From an uncultured Pigmentiphaga sp. (GTDB lineage: Bacteria; Pseudomonadota; Gammaproteobacteria; Burkholderiales; Burkholderiaceae_B): DNA of 35,096 nt. A model generated the notes under the pieces. It had not been told where the DNA came from. It did not search any database and worked only from the letters and a program-made list of their open reading frames with translations. Made by a program: the position numbers and the translations under genes. Positions 17,266-24,438 of the stretch are shown piece after piece. Every line of letters begins with the position of its first letter. Position 1 is the stretch's first letter. The DNA lies in the NCBI GenBank assembly GCA_937891425.1, contig CALAGD010000046.1, positions 1-35,096 of the forward strand, written 5' to 3'.

Positions 17266-17328
17266 AATTGCATGCAATTTTCATGGATTGGCGCGCAGGC
17301 GGGAGATTATATATGTGATTGCATGCAA
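17266..17328 (-). promoter_or_regulatory. Paired palindromic operator with promoter of the M29-like gene
   Basis: The 314-bp spacer 17146-17459 holds no gene but two copies of the perfect palindrome TTGCATGCAA (17268-17277, extended to 14 bp as AATTGCATGCAATT at 17266-17279; and 17319-17328). Their centres are 51 bp apart, close to five helical turns. On the minus strand a consensus TATAAT (17311 to 17306) lies between them, so one operator covers the -35/-10 spacer and the other lies at about +20 to +33. No good -35 was seen. The arrangement suits a repressor that binds cooperatively or loops. Palindromes of this size suit GntR or MarR dimers; no such gene is in the window. Confidence 0.6.
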
Positions 17329-17459
17329 CGATGGAGAGCGTTGGGGGTCGGTCTGAACGGGGTGCGTGCGATCGCCCGGGGCTCAGGCCCGTGGCAGGCG
17401 AGTCGGATGGGCTGGACGTCCGGCCTCTGGATCGAACGGCCGCGGAACGCAAGTGCCGG

Positions 17460-18638
17460 TCAGCTTCGCAGCACTTGCGGTTGCGGGGGCAGTGCAGGTT
17501 CGATGCCTGCGGACCGGCACAGCTCATGCCAGCTGGTGATGCGCCGCGCACGAATGCGCAGGTCGGTTCCCACCGGCATGACGGAGGTGAATTCGAATTC
17601 GTGTGTGTTCGGCAGCTGGTCGCGGGCCGGCAAGGCCACGGCGGGGCGTGCATCGCCCAGGAAGACGGGCGCCACGTAATGGATGATCTCATCGACAAGG
17701 CCCGCCTGCAGCAGTGCACCGCTGAGGCGGGCGCCGGCCTCCACGTGCACTTCGTTGATTTCATGCTGCCCCAGCCATTGCATGACACCGGCAAGGTCGA
17801 CCTGTCCCCTGCCGTCAGGCATCGATATGATGCGGGCATTGCGCGCCTGCAGGTGTGCGGCAGCCGTGCCACCCGCGTGTTCAAGCGCAGTGAAGATCAG
17901 CACGGGTTCACCGTCGAGAATGCGCGAATCCGGAGGCGTGCGCAATTTGGAGTCGATGATGACGCGCAACGGCGGACGGGTGGTCTCCACAGCGTGCGGG
18001 GTAAGCTGGGGGTTGTCGGCGAGGATCGTTCCCACGCCGGTCAGCACCGCGCAGCTGCGCGCGCGCCAGCGATGCCCGTCCTCGCGTGCCGCGGGCCCGG
18101 TAATCCATTTCGAGACGCCGTTGTGCAGCGCGCTGCGGCCATCCAGCGAACTGGCCAGTTTCAGCCAGACCCACGGCGTGCTGCGGGTCATGCGCGCGAC
18201 GAACCCGGGGTTCTGCGCCAGAGCTTCTTCCGCGCAGACCCCGACGGTGACCTGAATGCCGGCGGCCTGCAGCCGCGCCAGGCCACCACCGTTTACCTTG
18301 GGGTTGGGGTCACGCATGGCAATGACCACGCGCGCAGGCCGCGCCGCCACAATGGCATCCACGCACGGCGGCGTGCGCCCGTAATGGCTGCAGGGCTCGA
18401 GCGTGATGTAGATGGTGCTGCCGGCCACGGTTTCGTTGGCGGAGACGGCATCATGCAGCGCACAGACTTCGGCGTGCGGCCCGCCCACTTCCTGTGTTGC
18501 GCCTTCTCCCAGCTTGCGGCCGTCACGAATGATCACGCACCCAACCCGGGGATTGGGAGCCGTGATGTACATGACGCTGTCGGCAAGAGCCAGGGCACGG
18601 CGCATCCAGAAAATGTCGGTTGCGGCGAACTTCTGCAT
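17460..18638 (-). CDS. ribD: Bifunctional diaminohydroxyphosphoribosylaminopyrimidine deaminase / 5-amino-6-(5-phosphoribosylamino)uracil reductase
   Basis: A 392-residue protein with both RibD domains in the usual order. The N-terminal zinc deaminase (residues 1-145) shows His55-Ala-Glu57 (GGPHAEVCAL) with Cys83 and Cys92 in LEPCSHYGRTPPC. The C-terminal NADPH reductase (about 150-370) shows WLKLASSLDGRSA, GVGTILADNPQLT and VHVEAGARLSGALL. It catalyses the second and third steps of riboflavin synthesis from GTP. It lies downstream of glyA and nrdR in the same direction, 111 bp after nrdR. The riboflavin synthase gene ribE does not follow; the M29-like gene does. No FMN riboswitch-like leader was recognised. 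Confidence 0.95.
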   Translation of the reverse strand: MQKFAATDIFWMRRALALADSVMYITAPNPRVGCVIIRDGRKLGEGATQEVGGPHAEVCALHDAVSANETVAGSTIYITLEPCSHYGRTPPCVDAIVAARPARVVIAMRDPNPKVNGGGLARLQAAGIQVTVGVCAEEALAQNPGFVARMTRSTPWVWLKLASSLDGRSALHNGVSKWITGPAAREDGHRWRARSCAVLTGVGTILADNPQLTPHAVETTRPPLRVIIDSKLRTPPDSRILDGEPVLIFTALEHAGGTAAAHLQARNARIISMPDGRGQVDLAGVMQWLGQHEINEVHVEAGARLSGALLQAGLVDEIIHYVAPVFLGDARPAVALPARDQLPNTHEFEFTSVMPVGTDLRIRARRITSWHELCRSAGIEPALPPQPQVLRS

Positions 18639-18749
18639 GGTGGTTCCGAATTGTTAGGGGTGCCGACGCTCGCTCGACGACCGGCAGACGCAACGGTCGA
18701 GCGGGCAGTGGGATTCAAAGGGTAGCTGAAATCGGGCTGGATGAGGCGC

Positions 18750-19235
18750 TCAGGGCTGGCCGTAGTTTTCCGGATTGCGGCGGCCAGAAGATCGCATCTC
18801 GGCGATCATCGTGGCGAAGGCGTCGATATCCTCGAAACTCTTGTACACCGAGGCGAAGCGGACGTAGGCAACCAGGTCAAGTTTCTTCAACTCGGCCATG
18901 ACGAGTTCTCCGACGAGTTGCGAGGGTACCTCCCGGTCGCCGCGGGTACGCAGGGCTTCTTCGATGCGGGCCACCGCGTTCTCGACCGCGGCTGCGCTGA
19001 CCGGCCGCTTGCGCAGGGCCAGGGCCATGCTTGCACGCAGCTTGTCGGGGTCGTATTCGACCCGGTTACCATTGCGCTTGACGATCAGCGGCATGGTGAG
19101 GTCTGCGCGTTCGTAGGTCGTGAACCGGCGGCCGCATTCGCCGCACCTGCGTCGGCGGCGAATGGAATCTCCCTCATCGTTGGTCCTGGTCTCGATGACC
19201 TGGGTGTCAACGTGACCGCAGTAGGGACATTTCAT
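18750..19235 (-). CDS. nrdR: Transcriptional repressor NrdR
   Basis: A 161-residue protein with the NrdR zinc ribbon at its N-terminus (Cys3, Cys6, Cys31, Cys34 in MKCPYC and RRCGECGRRF), followed by an ATP-cone domain (PLIVKRNGNRVEYDPDKL onward). NrdR represses ribonucleotide reductase genes in response to ATP/dATP occupancy of the cone. ATG 19235 is chosen because NrdR proteins begin with MKCPYC; the longer frame to 19295 adds an unrelated glycine-rich tail. It is located between glyA and ribD, a common betaproteobacterial arrangement. Length is typical. Confidence 0.96.
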   Translation of the reverse strand: MKCPYCGHVDTQVIETRTNDEGDSIRRRRRCGECGRRFTTYERADLTMPLIVKRNGNRVEYDPDKLRASMALALRKRPVSAAAVENAVARIEEALRTRGDREVPSQLVGELVMAELKKLDLVAYVRFASVYKSFEDIDAFATMIAEMRSSGRRNPENYGQP

Positions 19236-19313
19236 GTGGCAACCCGTTCTGTTGACCGCCGCCGCCCCGCCACCGACGCCCGAGACGTCGAACACGGTGC
19301 TTCATGAGAACTG

Positions 19314-19335
19314 CGGCCCTGCATGAGCAGGGCCG
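19314..19335. terminator. Strong hairpin between glyA and nrdR
   Basis: CGGCCCTGC (19314-19322) and GCAGGGCCG (19327-19335) form a perfect 9-bp GC-rich stem with a 4-nt loop in the glyA-nrdR spacer. No U-tract follows in either direction, so it may be a weak or Rho-assisted terminator, or an mRNA-stabilising 3' end for glyA. Confidence 0.35.
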
Positions 19336-19402
19336 GTGCCACGTCCGCTTGTCCCGCGGGTGCGGGGCGGGGACGCATGCAGCGGGATGCGGAGAGGGCC
19401 GT

Positions 19403-20650
19403 TCAGCCTCCGTACACCGGGAGGCGGGCGGTAAGCTCGTCGACCCGTTCACGCACGCGCGCGATGTTGGCCTCGTCGCGCGGATTGTCGAGCACGTCAG
19501 CAATGAGATTGGCCGTAAGCTCGGTTTCTGCTTCGCGGAAGCCACGCGTGGTAATGGCCGGCGTACCCAGGCGAATGCCGCTGGTGACAAAGGGCTTCTC
19601 GGGATCGTTCGGGATGGTGTTCTTGTTGACCGTGATGTGCGCCTTGCCCAGGGCTTCCTCGGCTTCCTTGCCCGTGATGCCCTTGGAGCGCAGGTCGACC
19701 AGCATGACGTGGCTTTCGGTGCGGCCCGATACGATGCGCAGGCCGCGTTTGACCAAGGTGTCGGCAAGCACCTGGGCGTTCTTCACGATCTGCTGGGCGT
19801 ATTCCTTGAACTCGGGCTGCAGGGCTTCCTGGAAGGCTACCGCCTTGGCGGCAATGACGTGCATGAGCGGACCACCCTGCAGGCCGGGAAAGACGGCTGA
19901 GTTGATGATCTTCTCGTGCTCGGCGCGCATCATGATGACGCCGCCGCGCGGGCCACGCAGCGACTTGTGCGTGGTGGAGGTGACGAAGTCGGCATGTGGC
20001 ACCGGGTTGGGGTAGACGCCCCCGGCCACCAGCCCGGCGTAGTGGGCGATGTCGACCATGAAGTAGGCACCGTTGTCGCGTGCGATCTTCGCCATGCGCT
20101 CGAAGTCGATGCGCAGCGAATAGGCCGACGCGCCCCCCACGATGAGCCTGGGCTTGTGCTGGGCAGCCAGTTCGGCCAGGCGGTCGTAGTCGATCTCTTC
20201 CTTGTCGTTGAGCCCGTATGAAACGAAGTTGTAGAGCTTGCCTGAGGCGTTGACCGGAGATCCATGGGTGAGGTGGCCGCCTTCGGCAAGGCTCATGCCA
20301 AGCACCGTATCGCCCGGCTTCAGAACGGCCATGTAGACCGCCTGGTTCGCCTGCGAGCCCGAATTGGGCTGTACGTTGGCAGCTTCGGCGCCGAACAGTT
20401 TCTTGAGCCGGTCGATGGCGAGCTGTTCGACGATGTCGACGAATTCACAGCCGCCGTAATAACGCTTGCCCGGGTAGCCCTCTGCGTACTTGTTCGTGAG
20501 CTGCGTACCCTGCGCTTGCATGACTGCAGGGCTGGCATAGTTCTCAGAGGCAATGAGTTCGATGTGCTGTTCCTGACGCTGGTTTTCCTTCTGGATGGCT
20601 GCCCAGACATCAGGGTCGGTTTGTGCAACGGTGCGATTGCGGTCGAACAT
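19403..20650 (-). CDS. glyA: Serine hydroxymethyltransferase
   Basis: A 415-residue PLP enzyme, near-identical in length to E. coli GlyA (417 aa). The PLP lysine is Lys229 in TSTTHKSLRGPRGG, the same number as in E. coli. ELIASENYASPAV and YAEGYPGKRYYGG are the N-terminal signatures, and VTSGIRLGTPAITTRGF binds folate and PLP phosphate. It interconverts serine and glycine with tetrahydrofolate and supplies one-carbon units. ATG 20650 has AGGAGCC as Shine-Dalgarno. It is the first gene of a glyA-nrdR-ribD series on the minus strand. No glycine riboswitch was recognised in its 91-bp upstream region. Confidence 0.98.
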   Translation of the reverse strand: MFDRNRTVAQTDPDVWAAIQKENQRQEQHIELIASENYASPAVMQAQGTQLTNKYAEGYPGKRYYGGCEFVDIVEQLAIDRLKKLFGAEAANVQPNSGSQANQAVYMAVLKPGDTVLGMSLAEGGHLTHGSPVNASGKLYNFVSYGLNDKEEIDYDRLAELAAQHKPRLIVGGASAYSLRIDFERMAKIARDNGAYFMVDIAHYAGLVAGGVYPNPVPHADFVTSTTHKSLRGPRGGVIMMRAEHEKIINSAVFPGLQGGPLMHVIAAKAVAFQEALQPEFKEYAQQIVKNAQVLADTLVKRGLRIVSGRTESHVMLVDLRSKGITGKEAEEALGKAHITVNKNTIPNDPEKPFVTSGIRLGTPAITTRGFREAETELTANLIADVLDNPRDEANIARVRERVDELTARLPVYGG

Positions 20651-20693
20651 GAGGGCTCCTGGATATAAAGCCGACGAAAAACACGCCAGTTTA

Positions 20694-20708
20694 GCCTATT
20701 TTTTAGGC
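20694..20708. other. Small AT-rich inverted repeat upstream of glyA
   Basis: GCCTA (20694-20698) and TAGGC (20704-20708) flank five T in the 91-bp space between the PEBP gene end and the glyA start. It could be an operator of the glyA promoter or a weak terminator of the PEBP gene. The stem is only 5 bp. Confidence 0.22.
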
Positions 20709-20741
20709 ATCCCTGGCGCGCTGGCTGACGCTTGTGGCTGA

Positions 20742-21392
20742 TCAGCCGTTCATGCCGATTTCGGTGGGGGCGAGCGACGGGTTCAGCGTGTACGTGCCGG
20801 TAATGCTGGCCTGGGCAAGCACGTGGCCCTCCATGGCCTGGCGTACTTCCTGCGCGGTGAAGGAGCCATCGACCTCCAGGCGGGGTACGTCGAGCGCATA
20901 GACGGTGAACACATAGCGGTGCACGCGTTCGTCGTTCCACGGCGGGCAGGGGCCGTCGTAGCCGAAATACTCGCCGTTCATGTCGCGGTCCTGGGCGAAC
21001 CATCGGGTGTAGTCGTTCAGCCCCTGGCGTGCATCGAGCGGGGCCACGGGCCCGCCTTTGCCGCGCGGCGTGACCGCGCTGCTGAAGGTTCCTTCCTCAA
21101 CTTCTTCGTGCTCGGGCGACAGATCGACGAGCACCCAGTGGATGAACTCGGTGCGCGGCTGATCGGCCGGGATGACCTTGCCCTCCTGGTTGACGTCCTC
21201 GGGCCTGGTGGGGACGTCGGGATCGTGGCAGATGATGGCGAGCGACTGCGTGCCGGCAGGCAGTTCGGCCCATGCCAGGTGCGGGCTGAGGTTGTCGCTG
21301 AGCGCGATACGGGTCTTGGGGTCGATCGCGCAGAATGCGTAGCGGGCAGGAATGGGGTGTCCGTCGGCAAAGGAATTGCTCCAGACTTTCAT
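20742..21392 (-). CDS. YbhB/YbcL family Raf kinase inhibitor-like protein (PEBP fold)
   Basis: A 216-residue phosphatidylethanolamine-binding-protein-fold protein. The bacterial PEBP signatures are LSPHLAWAELPAGTQSLAII, CHDPDVPTRPEDVN (ligand-pocket DPD), EFIHWVLVDLSP, and GYDGPCPPWNDERVHRY with the conserved GP-PP and HRY. Bacterial members are cytoplasmic or periplasmic ligand-binding proteins of unsettled function; this one has no signal peptide, so it should be cytoplasmic. ATG 21392 is chosen over the longer frame to 21449 because it has CGGGAG 7 nt upstream and family-like MKVWSNSF. It lies 97 bp after tyrS in the same direction. A hairpin overlaps its Shine-Dalgarno. Confidence 0.9.
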   Translation of the reverse strand: MKVWSNSFADGHPIPARYAFCAIDPKTRIALSDNLSPHLAWAELPAGTQSLAIICHDPDVPTRPEDVNQEGKVIPADQPRTEFIHWVLVDLSPEHEEVEEGTFSSAVTPRGKGGPVAPLDARQGLNDYTRWFAQDRDMNGEYFGYDGPCPPWNDERVHRYVFTVYALDVPRLEVDGSFTAQEVRQAMEGHVLAQASITGTYTLNPSLAPTEIGMNG

Positions 21393-21400
21393 GGCGTACT

Positions 21401-21420
21401 CCCGATAAGTGGTTATCGGG
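21401..21420 (-). promoter_or_regulatory. Perfect hairpin overlapping the Shine-Dalgarno of the PEBP gene
   Basis: CCCGATAA (21401-21408) and TTATCGGG (21413-21420) are perfect 8-bp arms around a 4-nt loop. On the minus strand the hairpin ends in CGGG, which is part of the CGGGAG ribosome binding site of the PEBP gene. Folding would sequester it, or the element may be a U-less terminator of tyrS or a protein operator. Confidence 0.42.
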
Positions 21421-21489
21421 GCGGCAGGGCCGCCCCCACGCGGCAACATGGAGCTGCGCTTGGGAAAGAGTCAGTCTAGCCCAAGTGAG

Positions 21490-22725
21490 TCAGCTTAACG
21501 TCACGCGCGCGAATCTGCGTTTTCCTACTTGTATCACATACTTGCCGGCGGGCAGCACGAGTGCCTTGTCGTCTACCCGGTTGCCATCGATGCGCACGCC
21601 GCCCTGCTCGATGCTGCGCTGTGCCTCGCTTGCCGAAGCGCACAGGCCGGCTTCGCGCAACACCTTGAGAATGCCCAGTGGCGCTCCGGCCACCTGCACT
21701 TCGGGCATGTTTTCCGGCAATGCCCCGTGGCGGAACCGCGCCTCGAAATCCGCCAGCGCGGACTGCGCCGCCGGCGCGCCGTGGAAGCGCTCGACGATCT
21801 CCAGAGCGAGGAGCACCTTGATGTCCCGCGGGTTGCGCCCCTGTTCCGTCTCTGCCCGGAACTGCTCGATTTCGCTCATGGGCCGCATCGACAGCAGCTC
21901 GAAGTAGGTCCACATGAGCGAGTCGGAAATTGACATGAGCTTGCCGAACATCGACTCGGGGGCCTCGGAGATGCCGATGTAGTTGCCCTTGGATTTCGAC
22001 ATCTTGTCGACCCCATCGGTGCCGACCAGCAGCGGCATGGTCAGGATGCACTGGGGTTCCTGGCCGTACTCCTTCTGCAGTTCGCGGCCTACCAGCAGGT
22101 TGAATTTCTGGTCGGTTCCGCCCAGCTCGAGATCGGACTTCAGGGCAACCGAGTCGTACCCCTGCAGCAGCGGGTACAGGAATTCATGGATCGAGATGGG
22201 CACCCCATTGCGGAAGCGCCTGGTGAAGTCTTCCCGTTCGAGCATGCGTGCGACCGTGTACCGCGAAGCCAGCTGGATCATGCCGCGCGCCCCCAGGGCA
22301 TCGGACCATTCCGAGTTGTAGCGGATCTCGGTGCGGGCCGGGTCGAGCACCAGGCTGGCCTGCGCGTAATAGGTTTGCGCGTTGGCCTCGATCTGCTCCC
22401 GGGTGAGCGGAGGGCGGGTGCTGTTCCGCCCGCTGGGGTCGCCGATGAGGGCGGTGAAATCGCCGATCAGGAAGATCACCGTGTGTCCGAGGTCCTGCAA
22501 CTGGCGCAGCTTGTTGAGCACGACGGTATGACCCAGATGAATGTCGGGTGCGGTCGGATCCAGCCCCAGCTTGATGCGCAATGGCTGCCCGGTGCGGTGG
22601 CTACGGGCCAGCTTCTCGGCAAATTCGGACTCAACGAGGAGTTCGTCGCAGCCTCGCTTGACGATGGCTAGGTCGCGCTCGACTTGGGGATCAAGCGTAG
22701 CGGGCTGGATTTGCGAGTCGGCCAT
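21490..22725 (-). CDS. tyrS: Tyrosyl-tRNA synthetase (TyrZ-type)
   Basis: A 411-residue class I aminoacyl-tRNA synthetase. HLGH (residues 63-66) is the HIGH motif and KMSKS (241-245) the second signature. GGTDQKFNLLVGRELQ and IHEFLYPLLQGYDSV are the tyrosine-binding region. A C-terminal S4 RNA-binding domain (about 345-411: EAQRSIEQGGVRIDGNRV) binds tRNA. The sequence features (KLGLDPTAPDIHLGH and length) place it in the TyrZ-like subgroup found in many betaproteobacteria. It is transcribed divergently from the M23 peptidase gene. The start ATG 22725 has GAGAG about 8 nt upstream. Confidence 0.97.
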   Translation of the reverse strand: MADSQIQPATLDPQVERDLAIVKRGCDELLVESEFAEKLARSHRTGQPLRIKLGLDPTAPDIHLGHTVVLNKLRQLQDLGHTVIFLIGDFTALIGDPSGRNSTRPPLTREQIEANAQTYYAQASLVLDPARTEIRYNSEWSDALGARGMIQLASRYTVARMLEREDFTRRFRNGVPISIHEFLYPLLQGYDSVALKSDLELGGTDQKFNLLVGRELQKEYGQEPQCILTMPLLVGTDGVDKMSKSKGNYIGISEAPESMFGKLMSISDSLMWTYFELLSMRPMSEIEQFRAETEQGRNPRDIKVLLALEIVERFHGAPAAQSALADFEARFRHGALPENMPEVQVAGAPLGILKVLREAGLCASASEAQRSIEQGGVRIDGNRVDDKALVLPAGKYVIQVGKRRFARVTLS

Positions 22726-22770
22726 CTATATACTCTCGAAAGTTTCGGTTGAACAAAATTGTTAGTAATT

Positions 22771-22801
22771 GCAAAAACGCTTGCGAATCAAGCGCTTTTG
22801 C
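22771..22801. promoter_or_regulatory. 13-bp inverted repeat in the tyrS / M23 divergent spacer
   Basis: GCAAAAACGCTTG (22771-22783) and CAAGCGCTTTTGC (22789-22801) match as an inverted repeat in 12 of 13 positions around a 5-nt loop. It lies 46 bp upstream of the tyrS start and 172 bp from the M23 start. A smaller palindrome AACAAAATTGTT (22752-22763) lies beside it on the tyrS side. It could be an operator or a leader hairpin of tyrS; no T-run follows, so a terminator is unlikely. Confidence 0.45.
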
Positions 22802-22972
22802 AAGATCCTTCGCGTAGTTTCTCAAAAGCTGCGCGCAAGCTCGGCTTCAATCGGCTGCCAGCCAGGCCTGGCGGCGCCAAATCTTTGCACCCGCAGATCA
22901 TCGCCCCCCGAAACTGCGCGGGGCCGCATCGTCTGCGCATGTCAATCGCCAACATCTTAGGGTAATTCACGT

Positions 22973-24388
22973 ATGCATTCCGAGTTCCGGCGGAGCACGG
23001 CAAAAAAGTCCGATTTCACACGGCGTTTCTTGCTGGTCACCGCTTTCGGACTTTTCGGGGCCGCGGCTGCGGTGGGAATGGTATCGCAAAACACCCAGCC
23101 GCAAAGTGCACCCGTCGTTCAGCACATTGCCGAACGCCTGCCGCTGCCTGACCTGGAAGAGCTCGTCAGCGCCGCTGACGCCAACGACGGCCTCTACGTT
23201 CGGGAAGAGCGCATTCAGCGTGGTGATTCGGTGGCCACGGTGCTGAAACGTCTCGGCATCAACGACGCCAGCCTGCAGCGTTTCCTGGTGAACGATCCGG
23301 CGGCGCGCAGCATCGCCCGCCTCTACCCGGGGCGCGTGGTGCAGGCTGCCACCGAGGCCAACGGTGAACTGCAATGGCTGCGCTACATACACACGCCTGC
23401 GGTCGAGCACAAGGGCCGTGTCGTGCAGCGCATGCTCGAGGTCACTCGCACCGCGGACGGTGAGTACCGGGCCACCGAGCGCGAGATGCCCGCCGAACGC
23501 CAGGTGAGCGTGGCCATGGGAACCATCACCAGCTCGCTGTTCGGTGCCACCGACGCGGCGGGGGTGCCGTATGCCGTGGCGCGGCAGATGGTCGACATCC
23601 TCGCCAGCGACATCGACTTCTTCCGCGACCTGCGCACCGGCGACCAGTTCCGTGTGGTATACGAAACCTTCACCAGCAACGGGCTGCGCGCCCGCGCCGG
23701 CCGCATCCTGGCGCTTGAGTTCATCAACAATGGCAAGGCCTACCAGGCGGTCTGGTTCGATCCGAAGGTCGAGGGGCAATCGCCGGGCTACTTTGCCTTC
23801 GACGGCACCAGCCGTCGCCGCGCCTTCCTGCGTGTGCCGCTCGAGTTCACGCGCATCAGTTCCGGTTTCGGCATGCGCAAGCACCCCATCCTGAACACGA
23901 TGCGTGGGCACAAGGGCATCGACTATGCGGCACCGACCGGCACGCCGGTACGCACCACCGGTGATGGCGTGGTCGACTTCGTCGGTACCCAACGGGGCTA
24001 CGGCAAGGTGGTCATCGTGCGCCACCATGGCGAATATTCCACCCTGTACGCCCACCTCAACGGCTTTGCCAACGGTCTGAAAAAAGGCTCGAAGGTCGCC
24101 CAAGGAGAGGTCGTCGGTTACGTCGGTGCCACCGGCATGGCGACCGGGCCGCACCTGCATTACGAGTTCCGTGTGGCGGGTTCGCCCATCGATCCGCAAT
24201 CGGCCGACATCCCCATCGCCCAGACCCTCAAGGGAGAGGCGCTTGCCCGTTTTCGGGAACACGTCACACCCTATCAGGGCCAGCTCAACATGCTGGCCCA
24301 GCTGCAGCGGCTGCAGGATGAGGGCACGGTGGCGGCCGAGACATTGGCAATGGCCGAGGATGCGGACGCGGAGGCAGCCGCGCCGTGA
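22973..24388 (+). CDS. M23 peptidase, MepM-like murein endopeptidase
   Basis: A 471-residue envelope protein. Residues 1-40 hold a cytoplasmic stub and one membrane segment (FLLVTAFGLFGAAAAVGMV), an anchor or uncleaved signal. Residues 75-120 are a LysM/OapA-like region (IQRGDSVATVLKRLGIND), then an M23 N-terminal domain, and residues 290-410 the lysostaphin-like catalytic domain with ISSGFGMRKHPIL, His313 and Asp317 in HKGIDYAAPTGT, and His394-x-His396 in GPHLHYEFRV, the full zinc set. This predicts an active DD-endopeptidase of the MepM type that cuts cross-links during wall growth. It is divergent from tyrS and followed 50 bp later by anmK, a conserved betaproteobacterial order. The C-terminal tail is acidic and alanine-rich. 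Confidence 0.93.
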   Translation: MHSEFRRSTAKKSDFTRRFLLVTAFGLFGAAAAVGMVSQNTQPQSAPVVQHIAERLPLPDLEELVSAADANDGLYVREERIQRGDSVATVLKRLGINDASLQRFLVNDPAARSIARLYPGRVVQAATEANGELQWLRYIHTPAVEHKGRVVQRMLEVTRTADGEYRATEREMPAERQVSVAMGTITSSLFGATDAAGVPYAVARQMVDILASDIDFFRDLRTGDQFRVVYETFTSNGLRARAGRILALEFINNGKAYQAVWFDPKVEGQSPGYFAFDGTSRRRAFLRVPLEFTRISSGFGMRKHPILNTMRGHKGIDYAAPTGTPVRTTGDGVVDFVGTQRGYGKVVIVRHHGEYSTLYAHLNGFANGLKKGSKVAQGEVVGYVGATGMATGPHLHYEFRVAGSPIDPQSADIPIAQTLKGEALARFREHVTPYQGQLNMLAQLQRLQDEGTVAAETLAMAEDADAEAAAP

Positions 24389-24438
24389 GCGGGCTGCCAT
24401 GTCCATGACTTCCCGCTACACTGCAATGGGTGCCGGCC

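Noticed and set aside
18639..18749. FMN riboswitch before ribD
   Set aside because: The 111-bp nrdR-ribD spacer is too short for a full RFN element and shows none of its conserved blocks.
20651..20741. Glycine riboswitch before glyA
   Set aside because: The spacer is only 91 bp, with one 5-bp hairpin and no recognisable aptamer core.
22967..24406. 479-codon minus-strand frame covering the whole M23 gene
   Set aside because: The M23 zinc motifs lie on the plus strand; the antisense product is His/Gly/Arg-rich without domain features.
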